Shown here one piece after another: positions 44,833 through 57,324 of a stretch of DNA of 64,000 nucleotides. The position numbers and the translations under genes were made by a program. Within the stretch, counting starts at the first letter, position 1. Each line of letters begins with the position of its first letter. The stretch lies in assembly GCF_033958435.1 (NCBI RefSeq), contig NC_134138.1, positions 7,142,001 to 7,206,000 on the forward strand. The letters run 5' to 3'. The notes below the pieces were generated by a model that saw only the letters and a program-made list of their open reading frames with translations, ran no database searches and was not told the origin of the DNA. The DNA is from Carettochelys insculpta (taxonomy: Eukaryota > Chordata > Testudines > Carettochelyidae).

Positions 44833-45800
44833 GTAATGTTTCTGGCTGTAGTATTTGATTGTCAACAGATACATGCTCTTTAAGAAGTCTATGAACAGCT
44901 GTATGGATTGCAGAACTCGTTATTTTACTATTACATGGTAATCACAGGGTAACTTTAATATGTTGTTTGTTTTAGCAGGTTCTGTGTGCAATACACTGAT
45001 TTAAATGTAGAATTTTAATAATATTCACATTAGCTTCAGTTAGACTGGTGACAGCTTTCCACAGTCGTGTGAGCTGCTTCATATTTATTCCCATCTTGAA
45101 AAATTGTTCTCACACAGCAGTTAGATAACCTGTAAGGGAGCTGGAGAACTATGTTATGATTCTCTGTAGAAATGAGTGAAGGAAGTCTGCATCTTTTGGG
45201 ACTGTGGAGGGTCTCTGGACGATAGCTCCGGACACTTTCCAATGTTGTTAGTCCTCAGAGCCGGAAGGCCCACTGCCAGTCATTACAGTGATTTAAAAAA
45301 TAGTCCTCCTCTCTCCTCCCTTTGCTGCAAACATTGAATCTATATACTTCGAACAATATTGTTCAAGCATCCTCTTTCTGGAAGCGCTTAAGCCAAACTC
45401 TGCGAGATCCTCTGTAGATCAAAGTGACACCTAATATGGGGATCTGCGTACCCCATATTTGCTTATCATGTGGTGTCCTACACTGTGCTCTGAAGTGTCT
45501 GGAACAGGCCATTCTCAGAAACAGGTTACTGAAGTAGATAGGTCTGGGGTCTGCTCCTGACTGTCATTTCTTCTGTCCTGTTGTGATTAAGACCTAAACT
45601 TTCTGAAGAAGGAGCAAAGATCAGTACTGAAAGATTGTGAAATCCTTTTTTCCTCTCCTTTTCTGCCTTCTCATCTAAGGGAAAAGCTAGAGTAGTAGAT
45701 GTTAAGAGCAAGTGCAAGGCTACCAGTCTCAAAGTTCAAGAGTCAGGGCTTTGTTTTATGTGCTGGTTATGACCAGGGGAAAGATTATAACTTGATTTTC
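44833..45800. other. Unassigned intron downstream of the ZC3H3 exon
   Basis: It begins with the donor 'gtaatg'. No second exon or clear repeat. Confidence 0.5.
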
Positions 45801-45808
45801 ATTTAAAA

Positions 45809-46205
45809 CAGGGTTTCTCCACCAGGGATGTGTGTACCCTTGGGGATACACCGAGGTCTTCTGGGGGTACATTGACTCATCTGGATATTTGCGTAATTTT
45901 ATAATAGGCTACATTAAAAACACTAGTAAAGTCTATACAATCTACAAGTTTCTTCAGACGGTGACTTGTTTCTACAGCTTCATATGCCTTATGTTGAAAT
46001 ATAAGTACAGTATTTCTAATTCCAATTCATTTATTTGATAACAAGGTGGTAGAAAGTCAGCAAGTTTTCAGTAGTAGTCTTCTGTGATATTTCTGCATGT
46101 TTTTGTAAGTAAGTAGTTTTTAAGTGAGGTGTAACTTGGTGGCGTGCAAAACAAATCTGACTCCTGCAAAAGTTATTTTAATCTGGGAAGGTTGAATGGC
46201 ACTTG
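45809..46205 (+). mobile_element. hAT-type MITE, near full length
   Basis: It starts 'cagggtttctccaccaggga' and ends 'ggttgaatggcacttg', a degraded inverted pair (family ends CAGTGGTTCTCAACC). Flanking octamers 'atttaaaa' and 'tttcaaaa' agree at 6 of 8. The 3' part recurs at 10380-10475. Confidence 0.65.
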
Positions 46206-46229
46206 TTTCAAAACCTCAGATTACTTTAA

Positions 46230-46320
46230 GACCATGTTCCTCAGCTGGTGGTATGTGTACCCTTAGGGTACATGAAGAGTCTGGCAGTGCTTATTTAAAA
46301 AAAAAAGGGGGGGGGTGGTT
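46230..46320 (+). repeat. Second hAT MITE fragment
   Basis: 'ctcagctggtggtatgtgta' and 'cccttagggtacatgaagag' parallel the first 80 bp of the neighbouring hAT element. It is 3'-truncated at an A/G-rich run. Confidence 0.55.
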
Positions 46321-46324
46321 TGAG

Positions 46325-47105
46325 AGACATGGATTTAAAACATAATTTGACTCTCCTGTAGCATCAATAAAACTAAACTAGCTAACCTGAAATTTCACAC
46401 ATGCTGTTCTGAGAGTGGAGAACTGCTTTTGGAAAGTTTGGGGCTTAATCACACAAGGCATGGGGAAGTAGGAAGGGTTAGAAATAACATATCACATTTT
46501 TTCAAAGGCTGCTTAACTTTTTTTGGCCAGTAATTACCTCAAAGAATGCGTAGCCGAGATCCTGCCAGTTTGTTTATGCTCTTGCCCTTGGTGTCCAGGA
46601 GCTTCTGTTATCACCAGTGGTCCCTTTTGGTGAACTCATGCACATGAGCCCCTGTAAACAACATACCTCCATGTCCTCTCTCAGTTGGTATCAAGAGATC
46701 CTTGAGTCACACCCTTCACTGGGGAACACACCCAATTTTACATTCTGGTCTACAAAGTAATCTTGAATTTCATGGGAGGTATCTAATGAGCCATGGACCC
46801 ACCTTCAATTCACCTTCCTTTTATAAGCCAGATATACCAACCCTTTGTGTTTAGTTGTTCACAAACAGATCAAGTACTGGTTCTTCCTGCCCCACCCACT
46901 GCATTGCTTTTTCCATCAAGGTATTTTTGTATGGTTCATATTTTGTCTTCTGTATAGAATCCACAAATACCCACAACTATCATTCTATGATGATAAGTCA
47001 TACAGTCAAATGAGTCCTTGTGTTACTTCTAGATTAGTCCAATTAGAACATCTCTTATTTGCAGTTTGAAGAGGATCTGTGAACTTGCAAATGCATTAGG
47101 CTAAA
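46325..47105. other. Unassigned intronic sequence
   Basis: No gene or clear repeat recognised. Confidence 0.45.
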
Positions 47106-47110
47106 ATCTC

Positions 47111-47280
47111 AGGGTCCGTCTGTACTAGAAACAGTGCAGTAGCATAACTTTGGTGTAGACAGTTGCTGTAGTGGTGGAAAGGATTCTTCTTTTACTGTAG
47201 GAAATCCACCTTTTTGAGGGATGTTTAGTTTTGACAGGAAAACTGTTACATCTGCCTAGCAGTATCTACATCAGGGCTTA
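47111..47280. repeat. Harbinger-like MITE, degraded
   Basis: The left end 'agggtccgtctgtactag' and the right end 'agtatctacatcagggctta' form a weak inverted pair of the family at 21656-21955. Confidence 0.45.
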
Positions 47281-47284
47281 GGAG

Positions 47285-48810
47285 GCTTGACTAAAGCGGG
47301 CAGGGTGTGAAACTTTTCATACCTTTGAATGATGTGGTTAAGCTGACTCACCTGTAAACCAGGCCTTCAGTTTCTTTGCATCTCACAGGTTCGTAATTTG
47401 TTGATAGTGGTGGCTATTTGCATGTAAATGATGGTTAATTCCTGATAGCTCATTTTCTGTTTGATTCTGCTCTGAAATCGTAGTATTAAATCTGTCAAAC
47501 TCTGATCAGTGTTATGGATGTAGACCCAGGGATGGGAGCTTGAGGGCCAGATGAAAAGGCCCGATGGGCTGAGTGTAGTTTGCCTGCCCTGTGCAGACAC
47601 TAGTACTGGCAGTAGCTGTATAGTGAGGGAGGAGCAAGGTATTAAAGCACTGTTGAATCATAACAGAGAGGACAGGACAAATGGTGTCAGAACAAACTGT
47701 TCAGGATAAATTAATTTCAGGTGTGCTCCAGTGTTAAATGTAAATTGCTCAAGTTAAGGCCAGACATTTTGTTGTTATGGGATTAAATTGCTAGCTTCTG
47801 TTGGGAGCTGTCAAAACTAGCAAGGGCTCCATAAACTGGGTGTCCACTGTAACCTTGCTGTTCACATAGCAGTTTGTCAGGTCATTTTGTGCACCTGCGG
47901 CGGACTTGTTTGCACTGACCACATGACCCTAGAGGTGAATGGCTATAAGCCAGGAAAGTTTGCTCTTAATCAGTGCAAGTACATCCCTTCCAGTCTGGAA
48001 GTTGCCCCACCTTGTATCTCGAGTTAGGCATAGAGAGTGTGCCTCACGCTGAACAAGCAATATGGATCAAACTGTGGTTTTTATTTAAACCCATAGAGAA
48101 GAACTTACCTTGGTTGAAACAGTTGCTGCTTTGTGGTAGGGCTGTTCCTGTTCAAATGACCATTCTCCCTGCCCAGTGATCCGAAAGCCTGAGCAAAGAT
48201 TAACTTGTTTTATTTCTACTCTTTTGTGACCATAAAAGTTCTGTCAAGGGCCTGGATAATACTGCCTCTTCAGTGTCTCTGCTTTCAGTATTTCTCTAAG
48301 GATGCCCTGGAAAGCGCTGTATTCATCAGATTTCATAACTTGCCCAATTTTATGAGGGGTGGTGATGGGATTTGCATTCTGCAAGTGCTACTGAAATGAC
48401 TTTCAGAGCCAGTGGAATGGAGGGTGTTGTGTGATGGTCCAACCCTGCTGTATGGAGTATTGTCATATTGTGTACACAAAGTTTGATATATGAATGTGAC
48501 TATCGAGCAATTCAGGATGTGGAGGGGCAACCCTAAAGAAAGAGGAAGGTTACTTGTACTGATACCAAGGTTTGCAGGGAAAATAAAGCTTCTGCTCTTT
48601 GGTAATTTGAGTGCTGTAAAATTTGAAGTGGGGAAGTATAAATCACTGATGTTACTGAGGTGGGCAGAACGAGGCTTAGAATGGGAAGCTGGCTTCAACT
48701 GTCATGGTGGAGAAACAAGTGCCTCCTCAATTTGATTTTGTTTGGGTTCTCATGACCTTCTTATTACTATGCAGTCTGGACAGCTAATTGATGGAGCATC
48801 TGACTAAGAC
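47285..48810. other. Unassigned intronic sequence
   Basis: No gene, exon or clear repeat recognised. Confidence 0.45.
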
Positions 48811-48811
48811 A

Positions 48812-49185
48812 GCGGTGTCCAATGGGAATTCAAAGATCGCCACACTTGTGGTTGTCATTTTTCGATATTCACCACATTATTTGCCTCTCCCAGAGTCAGG
48901 CTCTTGAGACAGGCACCTCCAGCCCCGCCATTCTAATTCTATGCTGGCCACTCACCAGAGCAGCTAGGGCCACCACTGCTGGGGCTGCTATGTGCTTCTC
49001 CCAGCAAGCAGTGGCGCACATGCACAGAGTGGGAGGATGACACTCCCCCCTGCATGTGGCTCTGAGGAGGAGCTGCATTTAAAGGCTCCAAGAGCTGCAG
49101 GTTAGCCACCCCCTCTTCATCACAATATAGTGTCCTATTCGCCGTATGTGGTGAGTGGCAAACATATTTGGCCCCATGGGACAAA
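48812..49185. repeat. hAT-like MITE, unconfirmed ends
   Basis: It begins 'cagcggtgtccaatgggaat'. 'ttcgatattcaccac' near the left is roughly mirrored by 'gtatgtggtgagtggc' near the right. No clear target duplication. Confidence 0.4.
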
Positions 49186-49189
49186 AGAG

Positions 49190-49990
49190 GAGGGTCCTTG
49201 TGTTTTAAAATGGGGGAGATGAGGGGCTAGAGCCAGTAATAAAGAGACCATGGAGTCACACCATCAGTCTTAACTGAACAGAACAGTCATTTCATGCAGC
49301 AGTAATCAGATCATTCCGTTGTGATTGGATGAGAGCTTCCTCTTGTAGAATCATTTTACACTTATTAATATTTGACTTCATTAAATTGTGTGGTTTAGAT
49401 CTTATGACTCTTTCATACAGATCTCAGTAAAATGTCATCAGCAAATTAAAACAATTATATTTTAAAGAAGTGATAAAATCTCTCACTCAGTCTTGCTGTT
49501 ACCTTCATTGTGCATGATCAGTCATACTGGCCATCAACTGGAAGGACTTGGCAAATGCTTTTTCTGTAGTTCTGACATTTGTCTTTACATGCCATTGTTC
49601 ATGACATGCTCCCGGACATGGAACCGAAAGAAAATTATTAGGCTGGGAGCTGGTATCTTGGAGGAAGGAGAAGGAAAGAGCCGATGTTCAGGTTGTTACA
49701 AACTGCACTGAATGAAGCGCTGGAGACATCTTTAGCAGGGAGCCATCCTGCACTGTTAGAGGAAGAATGTTCTATGGATTAAGTGAGTGGATTTCTTCCA
49801 TTTCTAGTTTTGCTAGTCCAGTGACTTCTTTTCAGTCACATATAATCTTGACCCACTCTTAAAAAAGAGTCCATTTGAGGAAGGTGTAGTCCAGAACCAC
49901 TGAAAAATCTGCCTGATGCTGCATGGCAGTGACGACTGTTTTCCTCTGCATGAAAGGTAATCTCTCTGCTTCACTCATTGTGTGGTACTT
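49190..49990. other. Unassigned intronic sequence
   Basis: No gene or clear repeat recognised. Confidence 0.45.
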
Positions 49991-49994
49991 TGGT

Positions 49995-50105
49995 TTAGTG
50001 GATTACAAGCTTTTGGGGGCAGGGGCCCTGTGTTTGTACAGCTCCTAGGTCAGGGGAGCCCTGATACTGATTGAGCCATGGCATGCTGTTGTAATGTATT
50101 AAGTA
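49995..50105 (+). repeat. SINE/LINE 3'-tail relic
   Basis: 'caagcttttgggggcagggg', 'ctgtgtttgtacagctccta' and 'gggagccctgatactgattg' are the sense orientation of the relic family also seen at 42540 and 52440. Confidence 0.6.
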
Positions 50106-50109
50106 ACAT

Positions 50110-52105
50110 TTACACACTAACTAACACAACCCAACTTGAGCACCAGTGGTGCTGACAATAAGCCCATCTTGACGCAGTGGAATCTCCGGTATGTTTGACT
50201 GCTGATGCATAGCAGCAAGTGGGGGCCAGAGGATGCTTATGCTGCGATAATGGCCAGCTTTTTGTGTTTGGCGACAGAGGTTAGATTTAGCACATGCACG
50301 CATTGCCCCCCTTCAGATGAATTTGCAGCTTGTTTGTTGAGTGGCTAAGCAGTTGTGATTTAGTAACCTTTTAGCTCTTCCTTTTGATAGGTTCCTGAGA
50401 ACTGTAAACATTCTTTAATGTTGGTTGGGCATTGAGCTGCAGTGCTGTAAAGCAGTGTCTTAAATGCAGCACTGGGTGTACGTGGCTGCTGCCCTTGTAG
50501 CACCTAGGGATAGGGAAGTTCTAGCTGTTAAAATCCAGATTGTTCAGGGCCTGTCTGGGATGGGCAATGTTCTGCCACAATCCGTTTGATTTATATGGTG
50601 CTTTAATGGACTTCAGTTAGGGCCACGTCTGTGATCCGCTGAATGATCTGTAAAGCTCGACTCTGCAGACAGTATTGCTGTGCTTCTGCAGGGGAAACGA
50701 CCCAGCAGTTTGCAGCATGGGTTGGATCCGTAGCATTAGCAGGTTGCAGGCAAGCCCCATAAAGCAGCTATGCAGAGCCAGAAGACAGATGTGTCTCTTG
50801 GGATTCGGGGGGTGCGCTTGGGGAGCGTGTGTGCGCTGCTGCTCATCCACAGGCACCCCGAGCTAATTCCTCAGTGATTGGTTGCTTTCTCCCCTTATTG
50901 CAAGATTGCATTAAACTTTGCCCCACCGCTGACTTTTCTGCAGGCGATAGATGGGAGTATATTTTAAATTAATTTTACTGCACTTTTTGTAATATTTTTG
51001 TTTTAAATAGATTTATAAGCAACTTGGGTGCTATTTCTATAAATTTATGAAGATAATTTTCACTCTCTTGATAAGGTTAAATTTACACCTGCTATTTCCA
51101 TATTAATTCACATTGCTAAGTGGATCTAATTTTCTTCCGTTCTTCTATCTAGTGAGCATGGCCTTTCCTAATGCAATTTCCCCCTCACTAAATCACTGTG
51201 ATCAGGAGTCATGATCGAGTTAAATTAACTTAAATTAATTTACTTAATAAGAGCTCCAGATCATTGTGAATGAGGTTAAGATTTATTGATTTTTCTTTTC
51301 ATTCCTCCCCCTAATCTTTCTGTTTCACAGAGGTGAGTTTTGGCAAAGCTGTGGTTTCTCTCTTACATTTCATTTTCCCACATCAGTGTTGCATGTGGTC
51401 ATAGTGTGAATCATACAGTGTCATCATAACTCTGTCCAGAGCCTCCTCCGGCCGTGGATGAGCTTGAAGAACTGGTGATGATGCCGGTGACATGTACAGC
51501 CATAAGTCCTTATAAGCAACTACTTCAAATAGCAAGTTATTTGGGGTAATTCATTTTGTCAGCTGCTCTACTGCAGCCTCTTTCAAGGAGGTCTTGCTTT
51601 CACTCTGGTTCATAGCTTGATTAATGGTGGGTTACTTGCCTGGACTCCTCTGATTCTGCCCTGAGAATAACAGAAGATCTTTCAGCTTGTCTCCCCAGTG
51701 CTGGAGGAGGAATAAGCCTTTCTCCTCTTTTGTGGAACGTACCAGAGAGGGCACCGATTCCCTTGCTGGAGAGGGGGGCACTGGAGTGCATCTTGCTCAG
51801 TGCTTGTGGATAGAGAGAACAAATGGGGGAATGCTGCCTGGTGTTAAAGACAGGAGTTTTTTCCCTTGCCCTACCTGCCTCCTTTCCTGAAATCAGACTC
51901 TTTTTTGTGCCTGCCTGGATTAAAAAAAAGACTGAGTGGGGATTTCATAAGTCTTCAAATGTATTCAGGCCAGTTAATCTGCAGCCAGGGGTTAGCTATT
52001 AAGAAAGTCTTTCTATTTGATGATAGGGCTCTTCAGTCTAGCAGAGAGAGGTCTAACTAACACAATTTCAGGTTGGAAGTTGAAACTAGACAAACTGAGC
52101 CTGGA
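50110..52105. other. Unassigned; AT-rich, possible conserved non-coding stretch at 50940-51300
   Basis: No gene. 50940-51300 is repeat-free and rich in TTAATTA/AATTTA words, the look of a conserved regulatory stretch. Speculative. Confidence 0.3.
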
Positions 52106-52129
52106 AATAAGGTGTCAGTTTTGAACAGT

Positions 52130-52330
52130 GATGGCAACTAACCATTGGATCAGTTTATCAAGGGCTGTGCTGGAATCTCCATCACTGGCATCTTTTAAAT
52201 AAAGGTTGGATTTATTTTATTTTTTTTAAAGAGATCTGGGCTAGCTCATACAGGGGTTGTTTTGGAGATGTTCCAAAGCCTGTGGTCTATGGGAGGTCAG
52301 CCTTGCTGACTGCAGTGGTCCATTCTGGCT
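52130..52330 (+). repeat. CR1-type LINE 3' fragment
   Basis: 'ccattggatcagtttatcaa', 'gaatctccatcactggcatc' and 'aggtcagccttgctgact' are the C-terminus and 3' UTR of a CR1/L3-type LINE on the + strand. Confidence 0.65.
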
Positions 52331-52439
52331 GTAGGGAGCTGGGAGTCTGTGGTGTTAACCCTAAACCACATGCAAACTTTATACCTGTGCTGCAGCAACT
52401 GCTTATGCTAGGTACAGCCATTAATGAAATGTGCAGTCA

Positions 52440-52690
52440 TAATTATAATTATTGCTAGAGTGCTTCATTATGCTGCTGACGTTAATTTGTATTGCAGGAG
52501 TAGCCAGGAGCCTGTCATGGAGCCGGGCTTCCGTGCTTTGGACAGGCATTAAACAAAGACGACAACTGGCCCAAAGAGCTTACACTGTAACTTACAAGAT
52601 GAGGCAACAGGTAGATGCAGACACGGGAGTACAAGAAAACAGAAATATCTTATTTATTTGTCAGCCTGATAGGCAGTGGATGTAGTTCAT
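52440..52690 (-). repeat. SINE/LINE relic with 'ccaaagagcttac' core
   Basis: 'gagcctgtcatggagccggg', 'cccaaagagcttacactg' and 'gaggcaacaggtagatgcag' mark the widespread amniote relic. The 77-codon ORF and the GT after 'caacag' make it look like an exon, but the family is repetitive. Confidence 0.6.
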
Positions 52691-52699
52691 CAGCTGCCT

Positions 52700-53340
52700 A
52701 ATTGGTGTTAAGTTTTTGTAGGAATCCTGTCAAAAGAAAGTTTGAGGGCTCCTAAAAACTGTGATATAATGCAGTCATGGTTCTCTCTAACTGTACTATT
52801 CCTGTTGTTGGGTTTTAAGAGCAGGTTAAGCACACATCAGTCACAAGTGGTCTGTGTTTACATGGGTCTGCCTCAGAGTATGGGGATGGACTTGGTGACT
52901 TCTCGAGGTCCCTCCCAGCCCTGTGTTTCTGTGATTCTAGAACTGTTTTTGCTGTGTGCTGTCTACAACACTTACGGAAAAACAGATTCTGTCCTAAAGA
53001 GCTGTCAGACTAGGTTACAACAGAACACAGCAGGTGGGTGACACAAACAAATGGGAACTGGAGGTGGAGAAATGAGGAAGCTGTAAAACAAGCCTATCTT
53101 AGCACAGTGAGCATTAGTCATAGCTTGCCACCTGCCTGGCAACGGTCAGCTGGTACTGATTTGTAGGTCTCAGGCAGAGCTTAGCATTCAGGACTTGGAG
53201 AGGGAAGGGAAGAGACTTTGCAACTGTTCTTCACATACATGTAATATTTGTGCACTCAAGCTGTTGACTTTTGGAAGGCTTTGACATTCACCCTGGAAAA
53301 CGGTGCTAAAGAATCAGTGCAGCATACAAAGCAACGTAAC
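52700..53340. other. Unassigned intronic sequence
   Basis: No gene or clear repeat recognised. Confidence 0.45.
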
Positions 53341-53347
53341 TAGGGAG

Positions 53348-53530
53348 AGAAGCTATATCTACACTAGAGTATAAATTCAAATCTAAGGCACTTAGCTCGA
53401 TTTTAAATTGTGACTGTTCACACATCAAATAACATTACTCTGACAATTGGAGTGGGATTAACAGGAAGTTCGAATGTAAATGTTTGGATTAATAGTAGTG
53501 TGGAAACAACTTCAGTTTAAACTGGTTTTA
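53348..53530. repeat. Harbinger-like MITE, degraded
   Basis: It begins 'gctatatctacactagag' and has self-complementary AT-rich interior stretches; the right end is weak. Confidence 0.4.
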
Positions 53531-53565
53531 TTGGACCCCAGAGGAGTCCCACATGTATTCCCCAA

Positions 53566-55310
53566 TCATAGACTCATAGGGCTGGAAGGGTCCTCAGGAG
53601 GTCATTTAGTCCAGCCCCCTGCTTCAAGCAGGATCAACCCCCACTAAGTCATCCCAGCCAGGACCTTGTCAAGCCAGGATTTAGAAACCTTGAGGGATGG
53701 AGAATCCACCACCTCTCAAGGCAACACATTCCAGTGCTTCACCACCCTCCTGGTGAAGTAGTTTTTCCTAATATCTAACCTACATCTCTTCCTCTTTATC
53801 TTCAGACCATTACTCCTTGTTCTGCCGTGTGACACAACTGAGAACAGTTTCTCACCCTCCTCTATAGAGCCCCCCTTCAGGAAGTTGAAGGCTGCTATTA
53901 AATCACCCCTCAGTCTTCTCTTCTGTAAACTAAACAAGCCCAAATCCCTCAGCCCCTTAGTGGTCTTGTGCTCCAGCCCCTTAATCATTTTTGTTGCCCT
54001 CTGCTGAACCTGCTCCAGCACATCCACATCCTTTTTATACTGGGGGGCCCAAAACTGGACACAGTATTCCAGATGTGGCCTCACCAGTGCCAAATAGAGG
54101 GGGACAACCACTCTTCTAGGTCTACTCAAAATGCTCCTCCTAATACACCCTAGTATGGTGTTCCTGGCTATAAGGACACACTGTTTACTCATATGCAGCC
54201 TTTCATCCATCAACCCCTAGGTCCCTTTCCATCATGCTGCTGCTGAGCCAGTCGGTCCCCAGCCTATAACAATGATTAGGATTCTTCCGCTCCAGGTGCA
54301 GGACTCTACACTTCTCCTTGTTGAACCGCATCAGATTCCTTTTGGCCCAATCCTCCAATTTATCCAGGTCACTCTGAATTCTCTCTCTACCCTCCAACAT
54401 ATCTATCTCTCCTCGTAGTTTTGTGTCATCTGCAAGCTTGCCAAGGGTGCAACTCAGTCCCTCATCCAGGTCATTGATAAAGATGTTGAACAATACTGGC
54501 CCCAGAACCAAGCCTTGTGGCACTCCGCTTGAAACTGACTGCCATCCAGATATTGAGCCATTGACCACTACCTGTTGGGCCTGACCGTCAAGCCAGCTTT
54601 CTGTCCATTTTATAGTCGAAGGATCCAATCCATATTTCCTTAACTTATGGGCAAGAATGTTGTTGGAGACTGTATTAAAAGCTTTGCTGAAGTCAAGGTA
54701 TATCAGATCCACTGACGTCCGCATGTCCACAGAGTCTGTTACCTCGTCATAGAAGCTAATCAGTTTGATTGGGCAGGACTTGTCACCGGTGAATCCATGT
54801 TGACTACTTTTGATCACTTTCCCCTCTTCCAAGTGCTCCAAAATGGATTCCTTGAGGAACCCCTCCATTATTTTCCCAGGGATTGAGGTAAGGCTGACTG
54901 GTCTATAGTTCTCTGGATTGTCCGTCTTTCCTTTTTTAAAGATGGGCACTACATTTGCCTTTTTCCAATCATCCGGGATGTCTCCTGATCTCCAAGAATC
55001 TTCAAAGATTATGGCCAAAGGTTCGGCAACGACATCTGCCAGTTCCCTCAGTACCCTTGGGTGCATTAAATCCAGACCCATTGATTTGTGTATATCTAGT
55101 TTTTCTAAGCAGCTCTTAACTCGTTCCTTCCCCACAGATGGCTGCCCTCCACCCTCCCATACTGCATTGTCTAGGACCATCATGTGGGAGTTGACTTTGT
55201 CTGTGAAGACTGAGGTGAAAAAAGCATTGAGCACATAACTTTTCGTACATCATCTGTCACTAGATTACCTCTCTCATCCAGTGCCCCACAGTTGTCCGTT
55301 CTGGCTGGCT
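53566..55310 (-). mobile_element. CR1 LINE with long open reverse transcriptase
   Basis: The minus strand holds the 3' half of CR1 ORF2. A 343-codon open block (55234-54203) carries the pre-RT helix (SCLEKLDIHKSMGLD), PIFKKG and PENYRPVSLTSI, the YLDFSKAFNTV block (catalytic Asp), SGVPQGLVLGPVLFN and the second catalytic block LADDTKL (usually FADD). One frame change at about 54210 leads into a 165-codon block (54213-53716) with the C-terminal [25 protein letters not shown] and KRRLRGDLI landmarks. The 3' UTR ends near 53571 with the CR1 octamer-like 'tagactcatag'. The 5' endonuclease half is missing at about 55310. It is younger than the other CR1 pieces here, but truncated and frameshifted. 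Confidence 0.9.
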
Positions 55311-55314
55311 GCAT

Positions 55315-55670
55315 CTCCGATGCTCTCCAGGTATGCAGATAACAGGAAGCCCACAAACTTGCATGGTATCAGGAATGGGAATTCATATTCCTTCTGACCA
55401 GTCTCCCTCCTGCAACAACCTTCACCCCCCGCCCAGTGCAGCAAAGATACTGCTTGTCAGTATTTGTTGGTAGATTTCTCCTTGTACCCAGCTGCTTTCT
55501 CCTACATGATTGATTGGAGGGTTGTGACATCGTAGTTCACTGTGGCTATGACTAATGAAGTCAGAGATGTGCTTGAGAGATCCGGCTCTGCCTATCTAGC
55601 TCTTGCAATCTAAGCTTTAGGTCTGCCATGATACTACCTTCTCTATTTTGTTTGATGCTCTCTCTCAAGT
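55315..55670. other. Unassigned intronic sequence
   Basis: No gene or clear repeat recognised. Confidence 0.45.
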
Positions 55671-55671
55671 A

Positions 55672-55865
55672 GTAAAGTAGGGTCTCAACATTCACGAAAG
55701 TTCCGTGTTCAGAACCCTTGCGAATGTTGATTTTTGTGAATATGGGGCCCCGGAGCCCTGGGGAAGTGGCAGCTGCCGGCACTCCTCCCTGGAGCCCTGG
55801 GGAAGTGGCATTCATGAAAAATTGAGTTCGTGGATATCACACTTGCAAATGTCGAGACCTTACTG
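55672..55865. mobile_element. Short pogo/Tigger-like MITE
   Basis: The right end read inwards is TA-CAGTAAGGTCTCGACATT; the left end is a close match ('agtagggtctcaacatt'). The interior has a 'ggagccctggggaagtggca' direct repeat (about 55748 and 55791). Under 200 bp, no coding potential. Confidence 0.65.
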
Positions 55866-55880
55866 TACTGTGCTTTTAAA

Positions 55881-55893
55881 CCCCCCCCCCCCC
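55881..55893. repeat. Poly-C tract (13 C) then AC repeat
   Basis: Thirteen C followed by a short ACACACAC run directly after the MITE. Confidence 0.9.
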
Positions 55894-55899
55894 ACACAC

Positions 55900-56340
55900 A
55901 CAGTGCGTGGGTGTGTGGGATGCCCTTCCAAAGTCTAGTCTGCCAGCTGCTCTGGTCTCTCCCATTTCAGATCTCACATGTGCAGCTTTGCCTACAAAAA
56001 ATGCATGTTTCCACCTTGTCCTGCCCTGTGTTAAACTGGGTAACCATATTACCTTTACAATGTATGTCCTTCGCTTCTGGTGTATGTTGTATCCAATGTT
56101 CCCTCTAATTTTTTCCATCCGTCTGCAGAATAAATTCTGTCATGTGTCCCAAGGCTCGTGCAGATGTGTGCCACCAGTAGGAGCATATGCAGCCAGCTGT
56201 AGGTGCTCTTCTAATCAGCTGGGTGGCATTTACATTTCTCCTGGGTGGATGCCCAAGCACTTAGCTGACAGGGAACGCTTGTTGTGTCCTCCCTTCTCTG
56301 TCAAGTCCCCTGTTTAGGTTGTAGGAGCTGCTCATGGAAC
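55900..56340. other. Unassigned intronic sequence
   Basis: The 136-codon + ORF (55907-56317) has no recognised domain. No clear repeat. Confidence 0.4.
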
Positions 56341-56344
56341 TCTG

Positions 56345-56462
56345 TTTCATGTCTGAAGCAATTTAACCAAGGTAACACGGTGAATCTGTGGCAGAGCTTG
56401 GAAACAAATCCATGTCTCTTGAGTCCCAGTCCTGTGCTCTGCCCACTGGCTGACATTGCCTG
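56345..56462 (-). repeat. MIR/CORE-like SINE relic
   Basis: 'aaccaaggtaacacggtgaa', 'tctgtggcagagcttggaaa' and 'gagtcccagtcctgtgctct' are the antisense MIR-type core. Confidence 0.7.
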
Positions 56463-56464
56463 GT

Positions 56465-57110
56465 AATGCAAAATAATAATAATGTAGGTGGTCTGGCAGT
56501 GCAGTTCTGTGGCTGAACTGCTTCACCAGCGACACCATTGCTATGTGTTGCTCGAAAAAGGTGATCTTAGTCTAGCTAATTTCCTGCCATCCCCCTAGGG
56601 TAGAAGTCTTAAAGGGTCACATCTTTCCAGCATTACCCCTGTGCTCATTTGGCACTTGGCAGAATTGGTGTTTTGTCCCTGGAGATTCTTCTAACCACCA
56701 AGGAGCGATACTTTTTGCTGACATTTCTCCAGTCCTGTTACGAGCTTCTCCGGAGGAGTGAAATTGTCGTTTGCCTTTTTGAAATTGTTGTTACCACCCT
56801 ATTGGAAAGGTCAGGTTCTCCTTTGCTGTAATGGAAATAAATGGCTGTTGCACACTTTCATAGACTGGTGAGTGGAACTGGAGAACACTGGCGATTAAAA
56901 AGTAACGCAGTCGCTGCTTTGTTGCGTGAGTTGTGCTTTTCCCCGTGAGCTGGGACATGCATATTAATTCTTGGCTTATTAGATGCCAGCTCAGCCTTCA
57001 GGTGGTTGAGACTCAAGTGAGTTGAATTCTTGTATTTCAAGATGCCATGTCTCATGCTTTCTGTTGTTGAATGTCTGCACTGCCTTCGCATGCCGATAGA
57101 TCTAATTTAT
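56465..57110. other. Unassigned intronic sequence
   Basis: No gene or clear repeat recognised. Confidence 0.45.
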
Positions 57111-57114
57111 GCAA

Positions 57115-57320
57115 AATGGACAACTGCTAGGGGTCAGTGTAACATACTGAATTGGTGCTCAGGAGATATTGATTCTATTCCTGCCTCTCCCGCTGGCCTG
57201 GAAGACGACCTTGGGCAGGTCACCTCTCCTCTCTGCCTCAGTTTCTTCAGCCATAGAATGGGAATAATGACACTGACCTCCTTTTGAAGCTTTGAGATCT
57301 CCTGATGAAAGTTGCTAGAT
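57115..57320 (+). repeat. MIR/CORE-like SINE relic, well preserved
   Basis: 'gaccttgggcaggtcacctc', 'ctgcctcagtttcttcagcc' and 'atagaatgggaataatgac' form the standard sense MIR-type core. Confidence 0.8.
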
Positions 57321-57324
57321 AAGA

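Noticed and set aside
52452..52685. Exon-like block ending 'caacag/gt'
   Set aside because: The text matches a repetitive amniote relic also seen near 42540 and 49995.
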